Numbered from the stretch's first letter, positions 16,539 through 25,467 are shown. The stretch is DNA of 64,000 nt from Pseudoclavibacter sp. AY1H1 (GCF_002931055.1 NZ_PSXX01000001.1:806001-870000), one strand, 5' to 3'. Notes: generated by a model not told the origin, from the letters alone. Made by a program: numbers and translations.

Positions 16539-16589
16539 CGGCGACTCGTGTCGCCGACGCAGCGAGAGGTCGTCATCCCCGCGGGGATG
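16539..16589. terminator. Two adjacent hairpins between convergent ppc and ychJ-like genes
   Basis: The first is CGGCGAC-tcgt-GTCGCCG (16539-16556), a 7-bp stem. The second is the 16-bp perfect palindrome CATCCCCGCGGGGATG (16574-16589), set inside AGAGG...CCTCT (16565-16598). Neither has a clear U-run, but position and symmetry suit bidirectional termination. Confidence 0.6.
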
Positions 16590-16662
16590 GCGGCCTCTTC
16601 GTCGTTGTGGCCCGGCTGGCTGGTGGAGACACGAAAGGGCAAGTCCCTCCCAGGTGCGCGCC

Positions 16663-17115
16663 TCAGTCGCGGATGACCCTGCCGTCGACGTAGACCCAGC
16701 GCCCGTCGCTTCGCCTGAAGCGGGCGCGCTCGTGGAGGAGACCTGCACCGTCGGCGTCACGGTACGACGCCCGGAACTCGACGACCCCCGTCGAGTCGCC
16801 CTCTGCGCCGCCGAACTTGTCGACGATCTGCAGACGCCGCCACACCGTGCCGTCTTCGAGCTCGAGGTCCGCCGGGCGGGTCTCCGCATCCCAGGTCGCG
16901 TTGAGATAGTCCGGCAACCGGCGAGCGAACGCCGAGTACCGGGATCGCATGAGCGCCTCAGCTGTCGGAGCTGGGGCGCCTGCGTGGAAGACGCCGCAGC
17001 ACTCGGCGTACGTGGCCCCGCTTCCGCACGGACAGGGCTCGGCCCGAGACTGGGTCTCGGGCTGGGTCTCCGTGCCCGGCGCCGCGTCGTGGGACGCTGC
17101 CGTTGCCTCGCTCAT
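16663..17115 (-). CDS. YchJ / UPF0225 family SEC-C zinc-motif protein
   Basis: A 150-residue protein. An N-terminal SEC-C-like zinc site is complete: PCPCGSG then YAECCGVFH (Cys-x-Cys ... Cys-Cys/His). Then comes AEALMRSRYSAFARRLPDYL, the signature of the YchJ/UPF0225 family, and a small beta-rich (NTF2-like) C-terminal domain. The family function is not established; SEC-C motifs occur in SecA and regulatory proteins. The ATG overlaps the stop of the DUF4287 gene as ATGA, so the two are translated together. Confidence 0.85.
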   Translation of the reverse strand: MSEATAASHDAAPGTETQPETQSRAEPCPCGSGATYAECCGVFHAGAPAPTAEALMRSRYSAFARRLPDYLNATWDAETRPADLELEDGTVWRRLQIVDKFGGAEGDSTGVVEFRASYRDADGAGLLHERARFRRSDGRWVYVDGRVIRD

Positions 17116-17414
17116 TCGCTCGCCGCCGAAGGCTTGGTGGCCTTGCCATCCAGCCACAGGGTGTCCGACTCGTCGCCGTGCGGGCCCGCCTTTCCGACGT
17201 GCTTGTCGCTGATCCTCGGACCCTTCTTGATGACGTGCACCAGCGCCATCCCGTGGCCTCGACCGAGGTCGTAGTCCTCCTTGAGCCAGGCGAGGATCTC
17301 CCCGGCCTTCGTGGCCTCGCCATCGAGACCCTTCTCCTTCGCGATCGCGATGAACTGACGCGGCGTGAGGCCCGTCTTCTCCTCGATGTTGTCGAGGTAC
17401 GACTGGAACGACAT
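17112..17414 (-). CDS. DUF4287 domain protein
   Basis: A 100-residue protein. It begins MSFQSYLDNIEEKTGLTPR and has DYDLGRGHGMALVHVIKKG, the two blocks typical of DUF4287, a small helical family with no assigned activity, often next to SRPBCC or small-molecule-related proteins. The end is basic and Ser/Ala-rich. It is the first gene of the two-gene minus-strand transcript with the YchJ-like gene, overlapping by 4 bp, and is divergent from the hydrolase at 17538. Confidence 0.8.
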   Translation of the reverse strand: MSFQSYLDNIEEKTGLTPRQFIAIAKEKGLDGEATKAGEILAWLKEDYDLGRGHGMALVHVIKKGPRISDKHVGKAGPHGDESDTLWLDGKATKPSAASE

Positions 17415-17537
17415 GGATGCACCCTCCCTGGGCTCGCCTCTGGCCGGAGAACCGTGCTGGCATCCTAACGACCCGACCTTCCTTCCAAATGCCTGCGGAT
17501 CGGACCTGGCCCGCCGGGGCAGGAGGATGATGAGGCT

Positions 17538-18758
17538 ATGTCGCACCATCCAGCACTGTCGCGGCCGCTGTTCCACGACGCAGACCAGAACTTCGAGGCC
17601 AAGGTCGTCCTCGGATCCGTCGGTGCGGGTGCCGGCGATCTGGGCGAGATCTTCGCAACGCTCGCCGCCATCGAGGACGGGAAGCGGGAGTCGTGGATCA
17701 GGGCATGGTTCGCCCGAGCCCAGGTCACGCGGCAGCTTGCCGAGGTCTCGACGGACAATGGGCGAACAGCGACGGCCGCCGCCCAGTGGCTTCGCGCATC
17801 CGCCTACTACGGCCATGCCCTGAACGCGATCGCTGCGATCGGCGACGATGACGGCTACACGAACGCCTTCGCGCTGCACCGCGCTGCCTGGGACCGCTTC
17901 GCGGACCTCCGGCGAGTGCCGCTGGAGCGACTCTCGATCCGCTTCGGGAAGGGAAGGCTCCCCGGCTACCTGCAGCGTCCCGAGGTCGGCGCCGAAGACG
18001 GGCCGTCTCCGCTCCTGGTGCTCGTGAACGGCAGCGACGGAACACTCACCGACCTCTACTCCACGATGGGAGCATCTGCCGCCGCCCGGGGCTACGCCGT
18101 GCTGTACTTCGACGGCCCCGGCCAGCAGGGCCAGCTCGTCGCCGGGTCGCACTTCAGGTCCGACTTCGAGGCTGTGCTGACGCCGGTCGTCGACACGGCG
18201 CTCGGACTCTCCGGCGTGGATGCCTCACGAGTCGCGGTCTACGGCGTCAGCCAAGCCGGCTACTGGGTGCCACGAGCGCTCGCGTTCGAGCACCGCGTGG
18301 CCGCGGCCATCGTCGACCCCGGGGTGACGGATGTGTCGACCTCATGGCTCTCGCACCTGCCCACTCCCCTGCGCCACGAACTCGCGAAGGGCGATTCGAA
18401 GCACTTCGACCAGTACATGAAGCTGGGTCTCGGCCACAGCGCTGCGGAGCGCGCAGTGTGGAGCTTCCGCGCAAAGCCGTACGCCAGCACCGGCTACTTC
18501 GCCGTCTACCGGGAGGTCGAGAAGTATCGCCTCACGGCTGAGCTCGCCAGCTCGATCACGACGCCACTGCTCATCACGGCACCGGAGAACGAGCAGTTCT
18601 GGCCAGGACAATCCGAGGAACTCGCGTCGCTTGTCCCCGAAGCAGAGCTCGTCCGCTTCACCGCCGTCAACGGCGCCGACGCACACTGCGAGCCGCTCGC
18701 TCGCACCGCGGTCAACGAGGTGCTCCTCGATTGGCTCGATGCGCGCCTCGTTCGCTAG
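17538..18758 (+). CDS. Alpha/beta hydrolase with N-terminal helical domain
   Basis: A 406-residue serine hydrolase. Residues ~1-140 are helical; the alpha/beta core follows with LLVLVNGSDGTLTDLY (oxyanion region), YFDGPGQQ, the nucleophile elbow YGVSQAGYW and a late Asp/His in GADAHCEP. That order matches the FrsA/2,6-dihydroxypseudooxynicotine-hydrolase-like group, which has a helical N-terminal cap and cleaves C-C or ester bonds. The substrate is unknown. A GGAGGAT-type site precedes the ATG. The gene is divergent from DUF4287 and convergent with the acyl-CoA ligase (10 bp apart). Confidence 0.82.
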   Translation: MSHHPALSRPLFHDADQNFEAKVVLGSVGAGAGDLGEIFATLAAIEDGKRESWIRAWFARAQVTRQLAEVSTDNGRTATAAAQWLRASAYYGHALNAIAAIGDDDGYTNAFALHRAAWDRFADLRRVPLERLSIRFGKGRLPGYLQRPEVGAEDGPSPLLVLVNGSDGTLTDLYSTMGASAAARGYAVLYFDGPGQQGQLVAGSHFRSDFEAVLTPVVDTALGLSGVDASRVAVYGVSQAGYWVPRALAFEHRVAAAIVDPGVTDVSTSWLSHLPTPLRHELAKGDSKHFDQYMKLGLGHSAAERAVWSFRAKPYASTGYFAVYREVEKYRLTAELASSITTPLLITAPENEQFWPGQSEELASLVPEAELVRFTAVNGADAHCEPLARTAVNEVLLDWLDARLVR

Positions 18759-18768
18759 CCTCTCGGCG

Positions 18769-20496
18769 CTACTCGCTGCGCTTCGCGACGAGCCCGTCCC
18801 GCACCTGTCGACGGAGCACCTTGCCGATGAGCGACTTCGGGAGCTCGTCGACCTGCACGACCCGCTTCGGCACCTTGTAGGAGGCGAGGCGGGAGCGGCA
18901 GAAGTCACGAAGGGCATCTGCATCGAACGCGGCGCCCTCCCGGAGGACAACGGCGGCAGTCACATCCTCGCCACCGGAGCTGCGGGGCAGGCCGACGACT
19001 GCCGCCCCCTCCACGTCGGGATGCGCCGTGAGCGCCTCCTCGACCTCTGAGGGGCTCACGTTGAAGCCCCCCGTGATGATGAGCTCCTTCATGCGGTCGA
19101 CGACCGTCACGAACCCGTCGTCCGAGACGGTGACGATGTCACCCGTGCGAAGCCAGCCGCCCGCGAGCAGCACCTCCCGCGTCTCGTCGGGGCGCTTCCA
19201 GTAGCCCTGGAAGACCTGGGGGCCGCGGATGAGCAGCTCGCCCGGTTCGCCGAAGGCACGCTCCACACTCGGATCCTCGGGGTCGACGACGCGGATGTGC
19301 GTGCTCGGGAACGGCACCCCAACCGTGCCGGGGCGGCGGCTCGGACCGACCGGGTTGCCGAGGGCGACCGGTGAGGTCTCGGTCATGCCGTACCCCTCGA
19401 CGAGGAGTCCGCCGGTGACCTCCTCCCACCGTTCGACGGTCTTCACTGGCAGGCTCATGGCCCCGGAGATCGCGAAGCGGATGCTCGTGAAGCTGACGCC
19501 CTTGCGGGAGGACGCCCGCGAGAGCGCGTCGTAGATGGGCGGAACCGCGGGCAGGAACGTCGGCGGCGACGCCTTCGCCGCCGCGACCACGAGATCGACG
19601 TCGAACTTCGGGAAGAGGACGAGCTTGGCGCCGAGGCTCATGGCGAAGGTCAGGCACAGCGTCATGCCGTACGCATGGAAGAGCGGAAGGACGCCGTAGA
19701 AGATCTCGCGCCCCTCGGTGAGGCCCGGCACCCAGGCGCGTCCCTGCGCCGCGTTCGCGCGCAGGTTGCGGTGCGTCAGGATCGCCCCCTTGGGGTTGCC
19801 GGTCGTTCCGCTCGTGTACTGCAGCAGCGCGACGTCATCGATGCCGGGATGCGGCACTCGCTTCGAGATGCGCTTGGCGTTCGCGATGCGCTCCCACTTG
19901 AGCACCCTGCGGTCCGAGGGCGCTGCCGTCATGGCCTCGCGCGACTCGCGGGCCTTGGCGATGGGCAGGCGCAGGGCGAGTCGCTTCCCGAACGGGAGCG
20001 CCGAGGACATGTTGACGGCGACGATCGTCTCCGGCACCACATCGCTCGGCAGCTCGGAGATGAGGTCCGCGACCTTGTCCCAGACGATCGCGAGCTTCGC
20101 GCCGTGATCTTCGAACTGGTGCCGCAGCTCCCGGGCCGTGTAGAGCGGGTTGTGCTCGATGACGATGGCCCCGAGCCGGAGCGCGGCGTAGAAGGCGACG
20201 ACGTGCTGCGGGCAGTTGGGGAGCACGAGCGCCACCCGGTCTCCGGCCCCGACTCCGAGCTTGCGGAGCCCCTCAGCAGCCCGAGCAACCTGCTCGCCGA
20301 GCTCGCCATAGCTGGTCTCCGCCCCGAAGAACTCGAGCGCGGGTCGAGACCCGAACCGCTTGACCGCGTTGTCGAGCAGGTCCACGAGCGATTCCCGAAC
20401 CTCCGGGATGTCGTGGGGCACGTCCTCCGCGTAGGCGGCCAGCCATGGCCGGGATGCGAGGGCGGAAGTCTTGCTGGTCTCGTTGGCGTCGTTCAC
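18769..20496 (-). CDS. fadD: Long-chain fatty acid-CoA ligase family protein
   Basis: A 575-residue AMP-binding (ANL superfamily) enzyme. The P-loop is YTSGTTGNPKGA, followed by HRNLRANA, the FAISGAMSLP and GYGMTETSPV (A5) motifs, GELLIRGPQVFQGYW, the hinge DRMKELIITGGFNVSPSEVEE and the catalytic lysine in SLIGKVLRR. All adenylation motifs are intact. It should activate a medium- or long-chain fatty acid to acyl-CoA; chain length is not decidable. The start is GTG 20496, with GAAGGGA 6 nt upstream; a GTG at 20529 is the alternative. Confidence 0.92.
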   Translation of the reverse strand: MNDANETSKTSALASRPWLAAYAEDVPHDIPEVRESLVDLLDNAVKRFGSRPALEFFGAETSYGELGEQVARAAEGLRKLGVGAGDRVALVLPNCPQHVVAFYAALRLGAIVIEHNPLYTARELRHQFEDHGAKLAIVWDKVADLISELPSDVVPETIVAVNMSSALPFGKRLALRLPIAKARESREAMTAAPSDRRVLKWERIANAKRISKRVPHPGIDDVALLQYTSGTTGNPKGAILTHRNLRANAAQGRAWVPGLTEGREIFYGVLPLFHAYGMTLCLTFAMSLGAKLVLFPKFDVDLVVAAAKASPPTFLPAVPPIYDALSRASSRKGVSFTSIRFAISGAMSLPVKTVERWEEVTGGLLVEGYGMTETSPVALGNPVGPSRRPGTVGVPFPSTHIRVVDPEDPSVERAFGEPGELLIRGPQVFQGYWKRPDETREVLLAGGWLRTGDIVTVSDDGFVTVVDRMKELIITGGFNVSPSEVEEALTAHPDVEGAAVVGLPRSSGGEDVTAAVVLREGAAFDADALRDFCRSRLASYKVPKRVVQVDELPKSLIGKVLRRQVRDGLVAKRSE

Positions 20497-20692
20497 CGGG
20501 GTCCCTTCGACGATCACGGCTGCGCGCACAGCGGTGCACTCGAACCTTATGACGGGGCGGTTGTGCTGGAGCCGTGCGTCGGTCAGGGCCGTGCCATAGA
20601 CGGGTCGCGGATGAAAGCACCAGTCCTCTTCTCAGACGAAGGTGACGCCAAACCCATAGCTCGTCCATAGAAAAGTGCTTCAAGCTACAACT

Positions 20693-21394
20693 ATGAAGAA
20701 GCCATCGAAGAAAGCCACCATCGGCATCGTCATCGCGGCTGTCGTCGTGGTGATCGGCATCGCGGCCGCAGTGTTCGGCCCCATGATCTACCGCGATGTC
20801 ATCGCCGCCCCCGCAGCTGAAGCTCCTGCCCTCGAGATCGAATCCACGACCCCGAGCAGCGCGGATGTCGGATCGCTCGCCGGCTCCTGGACCGTCGCCG
20901 CTGGCTCCTACGCGGGCTACCGCGTCGACGAGGTCCTCAACGGCACGGATGTGACCGTCACCGGACGCACCGAGACCGTCTCCGGCACTCTCACGACCAC
21001 CGACACCGAGCTCACGGCCGCCGACATCACGGTCGACGTGGCGTCCATTGCCACCGACGAGCAGCGCCGCGACGAGTACTTCCGCACCGAGGCCATGGAC
21101 ACGACCACGAACCCGGAAGCGACCTTCACGCTCGACGAGCCCGTCGCAGCACTCGATGGCCTCGCCGAAGGCACGCAGGAGACCATCCCGGCGACGGGCA
21201 CGCTCACGCTCAACGGCGTCAGCCAGCAGGTGAGCATCGACATCACGGCCGGCCTCGACGGCGAGACCGTGCAGGTCGCCGGCAGCATCCCCGTGACCTT
21301 CGCCGACTACGGTGTCGAGGCGCCGAACCTCGGGTTCGTCTCCGTCGAGCCCACTGGCGACGTCGAGTTCCTCCTGGTGCTCGAGCGCGCCTAG
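20693..21394 (+). CDS. YceI-like secreted / membrane-anchored protein
   Basis: A 233-residue protein with one N-terminal membrane segment (IGIVIAAVVVVIGIAAAVFG) after a short KKPSKK cytoplasmic stub, then an extracytoplasmic beta-barrel domain with the YceI features: SWTVAAGSYAGYRVDE, AADITVDVASIATDEQRRDE, a NPEATFTLDEPV strand and a final VEFLLVLERA. YceI proteins bind long-chain isoprenoids or other lipids in a barrel. ATG 20693 is chosen; a GTG at 20675 is in frame. It is convergent with the sigma-factor gene and separated from it by a long inverted repeat. Confidence 0.85.
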   Translation: MKKPSKKATIGIVIAAVVVVIGIAAAVFGPMIYRDVIAAPAAEAPALEIESTTPSSADVGSLAGSWTVAAGSYAGYRVDEVLNGTDVTVTGRTETVSGTLTTTDTELTAADITVDVASIATDEQRRDEYFRTEAMDTTTNPEATFTLDEPVAALDGLAEGTQETIPATGTLTLNGVSQQVSIDITAGLDGETVQVAGSIPVTFADYGVEAPNLGFVSVEPTGDVEFLLVLERA

Positions 21395-21475
21395 CCTTCA
21401 TCGCCCAGCCGACACCTCCGGCCTGGGCTTCGTCCCCAAGCCGCCCCACACGCCCGTCCTCGCACACCATCCGCT

Positions 21476-21551
21476 GACCAACTTGCGTGACAGAACCGGT
21501 GCATCCGGCCAGAACTTGGCCCGGGCAGCCCGCCTGTCACGCAAGTTGGTC
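21476..21551. terminator. 18-bp perfect inverted repeat between convergent genes
   Basis: GACCAACTTGCGTGACAG (21476-21493) and its exact complement CTGTCACGCAAGTTGGTC (21534-21551), with 40 bp between. It lies midway between the YceI and sigma-factor stops. It could terminate both transcripts as a long stem, though no U-run follows. A partial third copy (gcgtgac, 21557-21563) lies just outside. The arms are unusually AT-balanced for this genome. Confidence 0.75.
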
Positions 21552-21587
21552 GTTTCTGCGTGACGCGGCTTCAGCGCGACCCCGGTT

Positions 21588-22946
21588 TCAGGCCCCGAGC
21601 GCGTCGAGCTTTCCTTGCAGCACCCGGCGCTGCTGCTCGTTGCCGCTCAGCTGGATAGCGACCAGCAGCTCGGAGCGAGCCTCATCCACCCTCCCGAGCT
21701 GCACCAGCAGCTCCCCGCGGACGCTCGCGAGCAGCGGACCGCCGTCGAGAGCACCGGATGCACCCAGCCGGTCGACGATCGCCAACGCGCTGGCGGGTCC
21801 CGTCGCCATCGACACGGCCACCGCACGGTTGAGCTCGACGATGGGGCTCGGCGCGACGCGTCCGAGGACCTCGTAGAGCAGGACGAGCTGCGGCCAGTCG
21901 GTGTTCGCAACGGACGGTGCGACCGCATGACGCTCGGCGATGGCGGCCTGCAGACAGTAAGTGCCTCGCCCTTTGCCCAGCGCATCCGCTCGCGACAGGA
22001 GGGTGCGACCGCGGAGGATCGCAGATCGGTCCCAGCGGCGACGGTCTTGGTCTGCGAGAAGGATCGGGGTTCCATCCGCCGCTTCGCGCGCCGCGAAGCG
22101 CGAGGACTGCAGTTCCATGAGCGCGACGAGCCCGAACACCTCCGGCTCGCGCGGCAGCATGCTGCTGAGGGAGCGACCGAGGCGCAGCGCCTCGGCCGCG
22201 AGGTCGGATCTCAGCCAGCGGTCGCCGGAAGTCGCCGCGTACCCCTCCGTGAAGATGAGGTAGATCACGGCGAGGACTCCCTTGAGACGGACGGTCCATT
22301 CGCTGGGGTCGGGCGTCTCGAAGGGCACCTTGGCGGCGCCGAGGCTCCTCTTGGCGCGCACGATGCGCTGCTGGACGGTCGCGACCGGCAGCAGGAAGAG
22401 GCGCGCGATCTCGCCAGTCGTCAGTCCGCCGACGATGCGCAGGGTGAGGGCCACCTGGGCTTCGCGGGAGAGCGCCGGGTGGCAGGCGACGAACATGAGC
22501 CGAAGGACGTCGTCGCCGATCGGCTCCCACTCGTCGCTCGCGGATGCATCCGCTTCGCTGAGGTCGTGCGCGATGGCGCTGTAGCGCTCGTCGAGTCGCT
22601 CGCGCCGCCGCCACCCGTCGATGGCCTTGCGCTTGGCGACGGCCGTGAGCCAGGCACCCGGGTTGACCGGGACGCCCGACTCTGGCCACTGCCTCAGCGC
22701 GTCGGCGACCGCTTCCTGCGCAAGGTCCTCTGCGAGGGAGACGTCGCCGACCATCCTCGTCAAGGTGGCGACGATTCTTGCGCTCTCGATGCGCCAGACG
22801 GCATCGACCGCCGCCGCGCTCGCACGCCGAGCTCCGCGGGCGTCGACGTCGACGTCGACCTCGACACCATCGGCAGCGGAAGCGGCAGCACCCCCGGCGG
22901 AGCCGCCGCGCGTCTCAGGTTCGTGGCCGTGCTCGGAGGCGGTCAT
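21588..22946 (-). CDS. ECF-type RNA polymerase sigma factor with C-terminal TPR/DUF6596 domain
   Basis: A 452-residue sigma factor of the ECF42/SigJ type. A short sigma-2 region (VDAVWRIESARIVATLTRMVGD then AEDLAQEAVADALRQWPESG) and sigma-4 (LRIVGGLTTGEIARLFLLP, VQQRIVRAKRSL) are followed by a ~230-residue TPR-like domain containing GYAATSGD, LAAEALRLGR and NTDWPQLVLLY, the hallmark of this group. The start ATG 22946 is placed at the first Met of the conserved part. It lies 38 bp downstream of a YCII/DGPF gene, the standard partner of ECF42 sigma factors, so it is likely co-transcribed with it. No anti-sigma gene is adjacent; regulation is thought to run through the C-terminal domain. Confidence 0.88.
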   Translation of the reverse strand: MTASEHGHEPETRGGSAGGAAASAADGVEVDVDVDARGARRASAAAVDAVWRIESARIVATLTRMVGDVSLAEDLAQEAVADALRQWPESGVPVNPGAWLTAVAKRKAIDGWRRRERLDERYSAIAHDLSEADASASDEWEPIGDDVLRLMFVACHPALSREAQVALTLRIVGGLTTGEIARLFLLPVATVQQRIVRAKRSLGAAKVPFETPDPSEWTVRLKGVLAVIYLIFTEGYAATSGDRWLRSDLAAEALRLGRSLSSMLPREPEVFGLVALMELQSSRFAAREAADGTPILLADQDRRRWDRSAILRGRTLLSRADALGKGRGTYCLQAAIAERHAVAPSVANTDWPQLVLLYEVLGRVAPSPIVELNRAVAVSMATGPASALAIVDRLGASGALDGGPLLASVRGELLVQLGRVDEARSELLVAIQLSGNEQQRRVLQGKLDALGA

Positions 22947-22984
22947 GGCCGTTGGCGAGGTGAGGACTCGAGACGTGCCGGGTC

Positions 22985-23413
22985 TCAGGCGCCCGCCTGT
23001 TCCTCGCGCCAGCCCTCTTCCTTGCGGAGGTACTCGTTGTCCTCGTGGCCTTCGAAATCGCTCATGTCGGTGACGCGGCGAACTTCGAGCTTCGACCCTG
23101 GACCCTGGAGCGGGGCGCGGGACGCCCACTGGATGGCTTCGTCGCGGGTTGCGGTCTCGATGATCCAGAAGCCGTTGAAGAGCTCATGCGTCTCGCCGTA
23201 TGGGCCGTCGGTGACGACGGGCTGCTCGCCGGTGAAGTCGACGACAAACGCCGTGCTGAGGTCGTCGGCGAGGCCTTCGCCTGCGAGCAGGACACCGGCC
23301 TCCATCATCGACTCGTTGTACTTGCCCATGGCGTTGATGATCTCGGTGAAGTCGGTGTTCTCGTACGAGGCCTTGGCTTCGTCGGTGGCGCGCATGATGA
23401 GCATGAACTTCAT
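22985..23413 (-). CDS. YCII / DGPF-domain protein, partner of the ECF sigma factor
   Basis: A 142-residue protein of the YCII-related family. It opens KFMLIMRATDEAKASYEN, carries VLLAGEGLADD, and has TDGPYGETHELFNGFWIIE in place of the canonical DGPF block. These small dimeric alpha/beta proteins accompany ECF42-type sigma factors and are usually targets of them. The last 15 residues are acidic/basic (EDNEYLRKEEGW). AAGGAG precedes the ATG at 23413 by 7 nt, a classic leader. Its function is unknown beyond association. Confidence 0.85.
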   Translation of the reverse strand: MKFMLIMRATDEAKASYENTDFTEIINAMGKYNESMMEAGVLLAGEGLADDLSTAFVVDFTGEQPVVTDGPYGETHELFNGFWIIETATRDEAIQWASRAPLQGPGSKLEVRRVTDMSDFEGHEDNEYLRKEEGWREEQAGA

Positions 23414-23587
23414 GATGGTTCTCCTTGTCTGCGACCCATTCGGGGCCGGTTTCAGGGTGCCGGTCAGCACCCTTCTACTATTGCGTCGAACAGGAGCCGG
23501 CGGAATCGACACACGTCGGAAACTTCTTTGGATTTTCTTCTGCAGGCCGGTCGGCGCATCCCCACCTCGGGTTGTTACCTTCCGGTC

Positions 23588-24067
23588 ATGACAAGCGATT
23601 TCGAACCACGCGTCGACCGGGTCTCCCGGGTGCTGCCAGCGAGCGCATCCCATGTCTACGGGGCTTTGCTGGACCAGCGGGCGCTTGAGTCCTGGTTGCC
23701 GCCGCAGGGCATGTCGGGGAGATACCTGAGCTTCGAGCCCTGGGTGGGCGGGCGCAGCGTGCTCGAGCTCACCTACGCGGAGGCGCCGGCGGGTGGCGGG
23801 AAGACGTCCCTGTCTCGGGATGTCTCGGCGTCTGTACTCGTGGAGCTCGTCCCCGACGAGCGGGTCTCGCAGCAGGTCGTGTTCGAGTCGGAAGACCCCG
23901 CGTTCGCTGGAACGATGACGATGGTGTGGGAGCTGGCGGAGTTCCCTGGCGGAACCTTGGTGACGGTCTCGGCCTACGACGTGCCGAGCGGCATCACTCA
24001 GGCGGACCACGTCGACGGTATGTCGTCGTCGCTGGAGAACCTGTCGGCGTTCGTGGGTCGCTCGTGA
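23588..24067 (+). CDS. SRPBCC family protein
   Basis: A 159-residue Bet v1-like protein (AHSA1-type) with the opening RVSRVLPASASHVYGALLDQ, ALESWLPPQGM and the LSRDVSASVLVELVPDERV strands. A TACCTT hexamer 6 nt before the ATG fits a leaderless promoter. The stop overlaps the start of the VOC gene as GTGA, so the two proteins are made together. The pair is divergent from the sigma/YCII pair, and ECF42-type loci often neighbour small SRPBCC and VOC genes, so a common regulon is plausible. Confidence 0.8.
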   Translation: MTSDFEPRVDRVSRVLPASASHVYGALLDQRALESWLPPQGMSGRYLSFEPWVGGRSVLELTYAEAPAGGGKTSLSRDVSASVLVELVPDERVSQQVVFESEDPAFAGTMTMVWELAEFPGGTLVTVSAYDVPSGITQADHVDGMSSSLENLSAFVGRS

Positions 24068-24510
24068 AGCAGCAGGTGAACTTCGTGACGTTCGCGACTC
24101 GTGATCTGGACGAGGCGCGGCGCTTCTACTCGGAGGCGCTGGGGTGGGAGCCGTTGCTGGACGTGGTGGGCGAGGTGCTGTTCTTCCAGATCGGGGCCGG
24201 TCAGGTGCTTGGCTTCTTCGATGCGGAGAAGTTCGACCGTGACCTGGGCACGGGCGAGCAGCGGTCGACGGTGTCCGGTGTGACGCTGGCGCACAACGTG
24301 GGCAGCCGGGAGGAGGTCGTCGCGGTGGTGTCGGCGATGGCTTCCGGTGGCGGGGTGATGTTGAAGGTGCCGCAGGAGGGTGAGTTCGGCGGGGTCTTCC
24401 ATGGGCTCGTCGAGGACCCGAATGGCGTCGTCTGGGAGGTGGCGCACAACCCGGGCTGGGCGGTGCTGCCCGACGGTTCCGTCGTCTTCGATCAGGCCGG
24501 GCAGGAGTAG
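24064..24510 (+). CDS. VOC (glyoxalase/bleomycin-resistance-like) family protein
   Basis: A 148-residue VOC protein with two beta-alpha-beta-beta-beta modules: VNFVTFATRDLDEARRFYSEALGW ... LFFQIGAGQVLGFF, then HGLVEDPNGVVWEVAHNPGW. The metal-ligand position near the end of the second module is Glu (WEVAH), while the first-module ligand is not obvious, so it may be a metal-free VOC protein. It starts with GTG overlapping the previous stop. Role: small-molecule binding or detoxification, unspecified. Confidence 0.82.
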   Translation: MKQQVNFVTFATRDLDEARRFYSEALGWEPLLDVVGEVLFFQIGAGQVLGFFDAEKFDRDLGTGEQRSTVSGVTLAHNVGSREEVVAVVSAMASGGGVMLKVPQEGEFGGVFHGLVEDPNGVVWEVAHNPGWAVLPDGSVVFDQAGQE

Positions 24511-24585
24511 CCGGCCTCGAGCTGGGTTCGAGTTCGCGTTCGTGCTCGCTCGCCTTCGCTCGCGACGGTCGTTGTCTGGGGCAGA

Positions 24586-25467
24586 TCAGCAACGGGGCTG
24601 TTGCGGGTGCTCGCTGCAGTCGCCGACGGTGATGACGGTGTCGGCGGTGAAGAGCTCGATCGGCACAGCCGCGGAGGCTCGGTCGAGGGTGCCGGTGACG
24701 GGAATGCTCGCCCCGTTCGCGAGGGTCACGCTTGCCGCGTAGACGACGGTGACGGAAGCCTGCACGGTGGCCTTCTCGCGGTAGACGTGGCTGGTCGCCG
24801 TTGCGGTGAAGTCCTCCTGGCCGAGTGCCGCCCAGCTCGCTCCGGGCGTGGTCGTCTCCCGCGTGGTGCCGTCGCCGGAATTCCATCGGTAGGACACGGG
24901 CGTGAACGTCGCGGTGACGGGGTGCCCGAGGACGGTGCCTGCAGCGCTATGCCTGGTCGCTGTCGTGAAGAAGTTCGTGTGGGAGCCGACGATGCTCCAC
25001 GTGGACGGCTCTGCCGTGAGCGTCACCGATGCCGGTGCGAGCGTGAGCACGTCGCTGATCGTGAAGCTCCTGGGCGGGGCCGGCACGGTCGGTCGTGCGC
25101 CTCCCCCACCGCCCCCGCAGCCTCGGCACTGCACCGGCGTGAGGAGCGAGCTCATCGGCGACGCCAGAGCCCTCACGCTGGGCGTGAACGAAGGCGGGCC
25201 GCCCGGGGCAGCTGCATCGCCACCATCTCCGCCGCTCTCTCCGTCGTCCCACCCGCCCCCGCCGCCGTCGGAGAAGTCCGGAGATGTGGACTCCTCCGAG
25301 TACGTCTCTTCCACCTGAATGTTGACGCTGTCGCCACCATTCGATGCGCCTCCGCAGCTGCCGCCCTGGAAGGCGAAGACCGTGCACGTGGGCAGGAGAT
25401 CAGGTGTTTCAACCAGGATGCCCGCGGCCAGAACCGAGGCCACTAACAGGACGTGGAACTTGGCCAC
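24586..25467 (-). CDS. Secreted Gly- and Cys-containing hypothetical protein
   Basis: A 293-residue protein starting MAKFHVLLVASVLAAGILVE, a signal peptide or N-terminal anchor. Then comes a Gly/Asp/Ser-rich stretch with QGGSCGG, SDGGGGGWDDGESGGDGGD and CRGCGGGGGG. Residues ~140-270 are Thr-rich beta strands reminiscent of PKD/Ig-like surface modules (VSYRWNSGDGTTRETTTPG), and the protein ends in Cys pairs. I recognise no family. The start overlaps the 3' end of the lipoprotein gene by 25 nt, implying coupled translation and a shared surface role. Confidence 0.6.
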   Translation of the reverse strand: MAKFHVLLVASVLAAGILVETPDLLPTCTVFAFQGGSCGGASNGGDSVNIQVEETYSEESTSPDFSDGGGGGWDDGESGGDGGDAAAPGGPPSFTPSVRALASPMSSLLTPVQCRGCGGGGGGARPTVPAPPRSFTISDVLTLAPASVTLTAEPSTWSIVGSHTNFFTTATRHSAAGTVLGHPVTATFTPVSYRWNSGDGTTRETTTPGASWAALGQEDFTATATSHVYREKATVQASVTVVYAASVTLANGASIPVTGTLDRASAAVPIELFTADTVITVGDCSEHPQQPRC

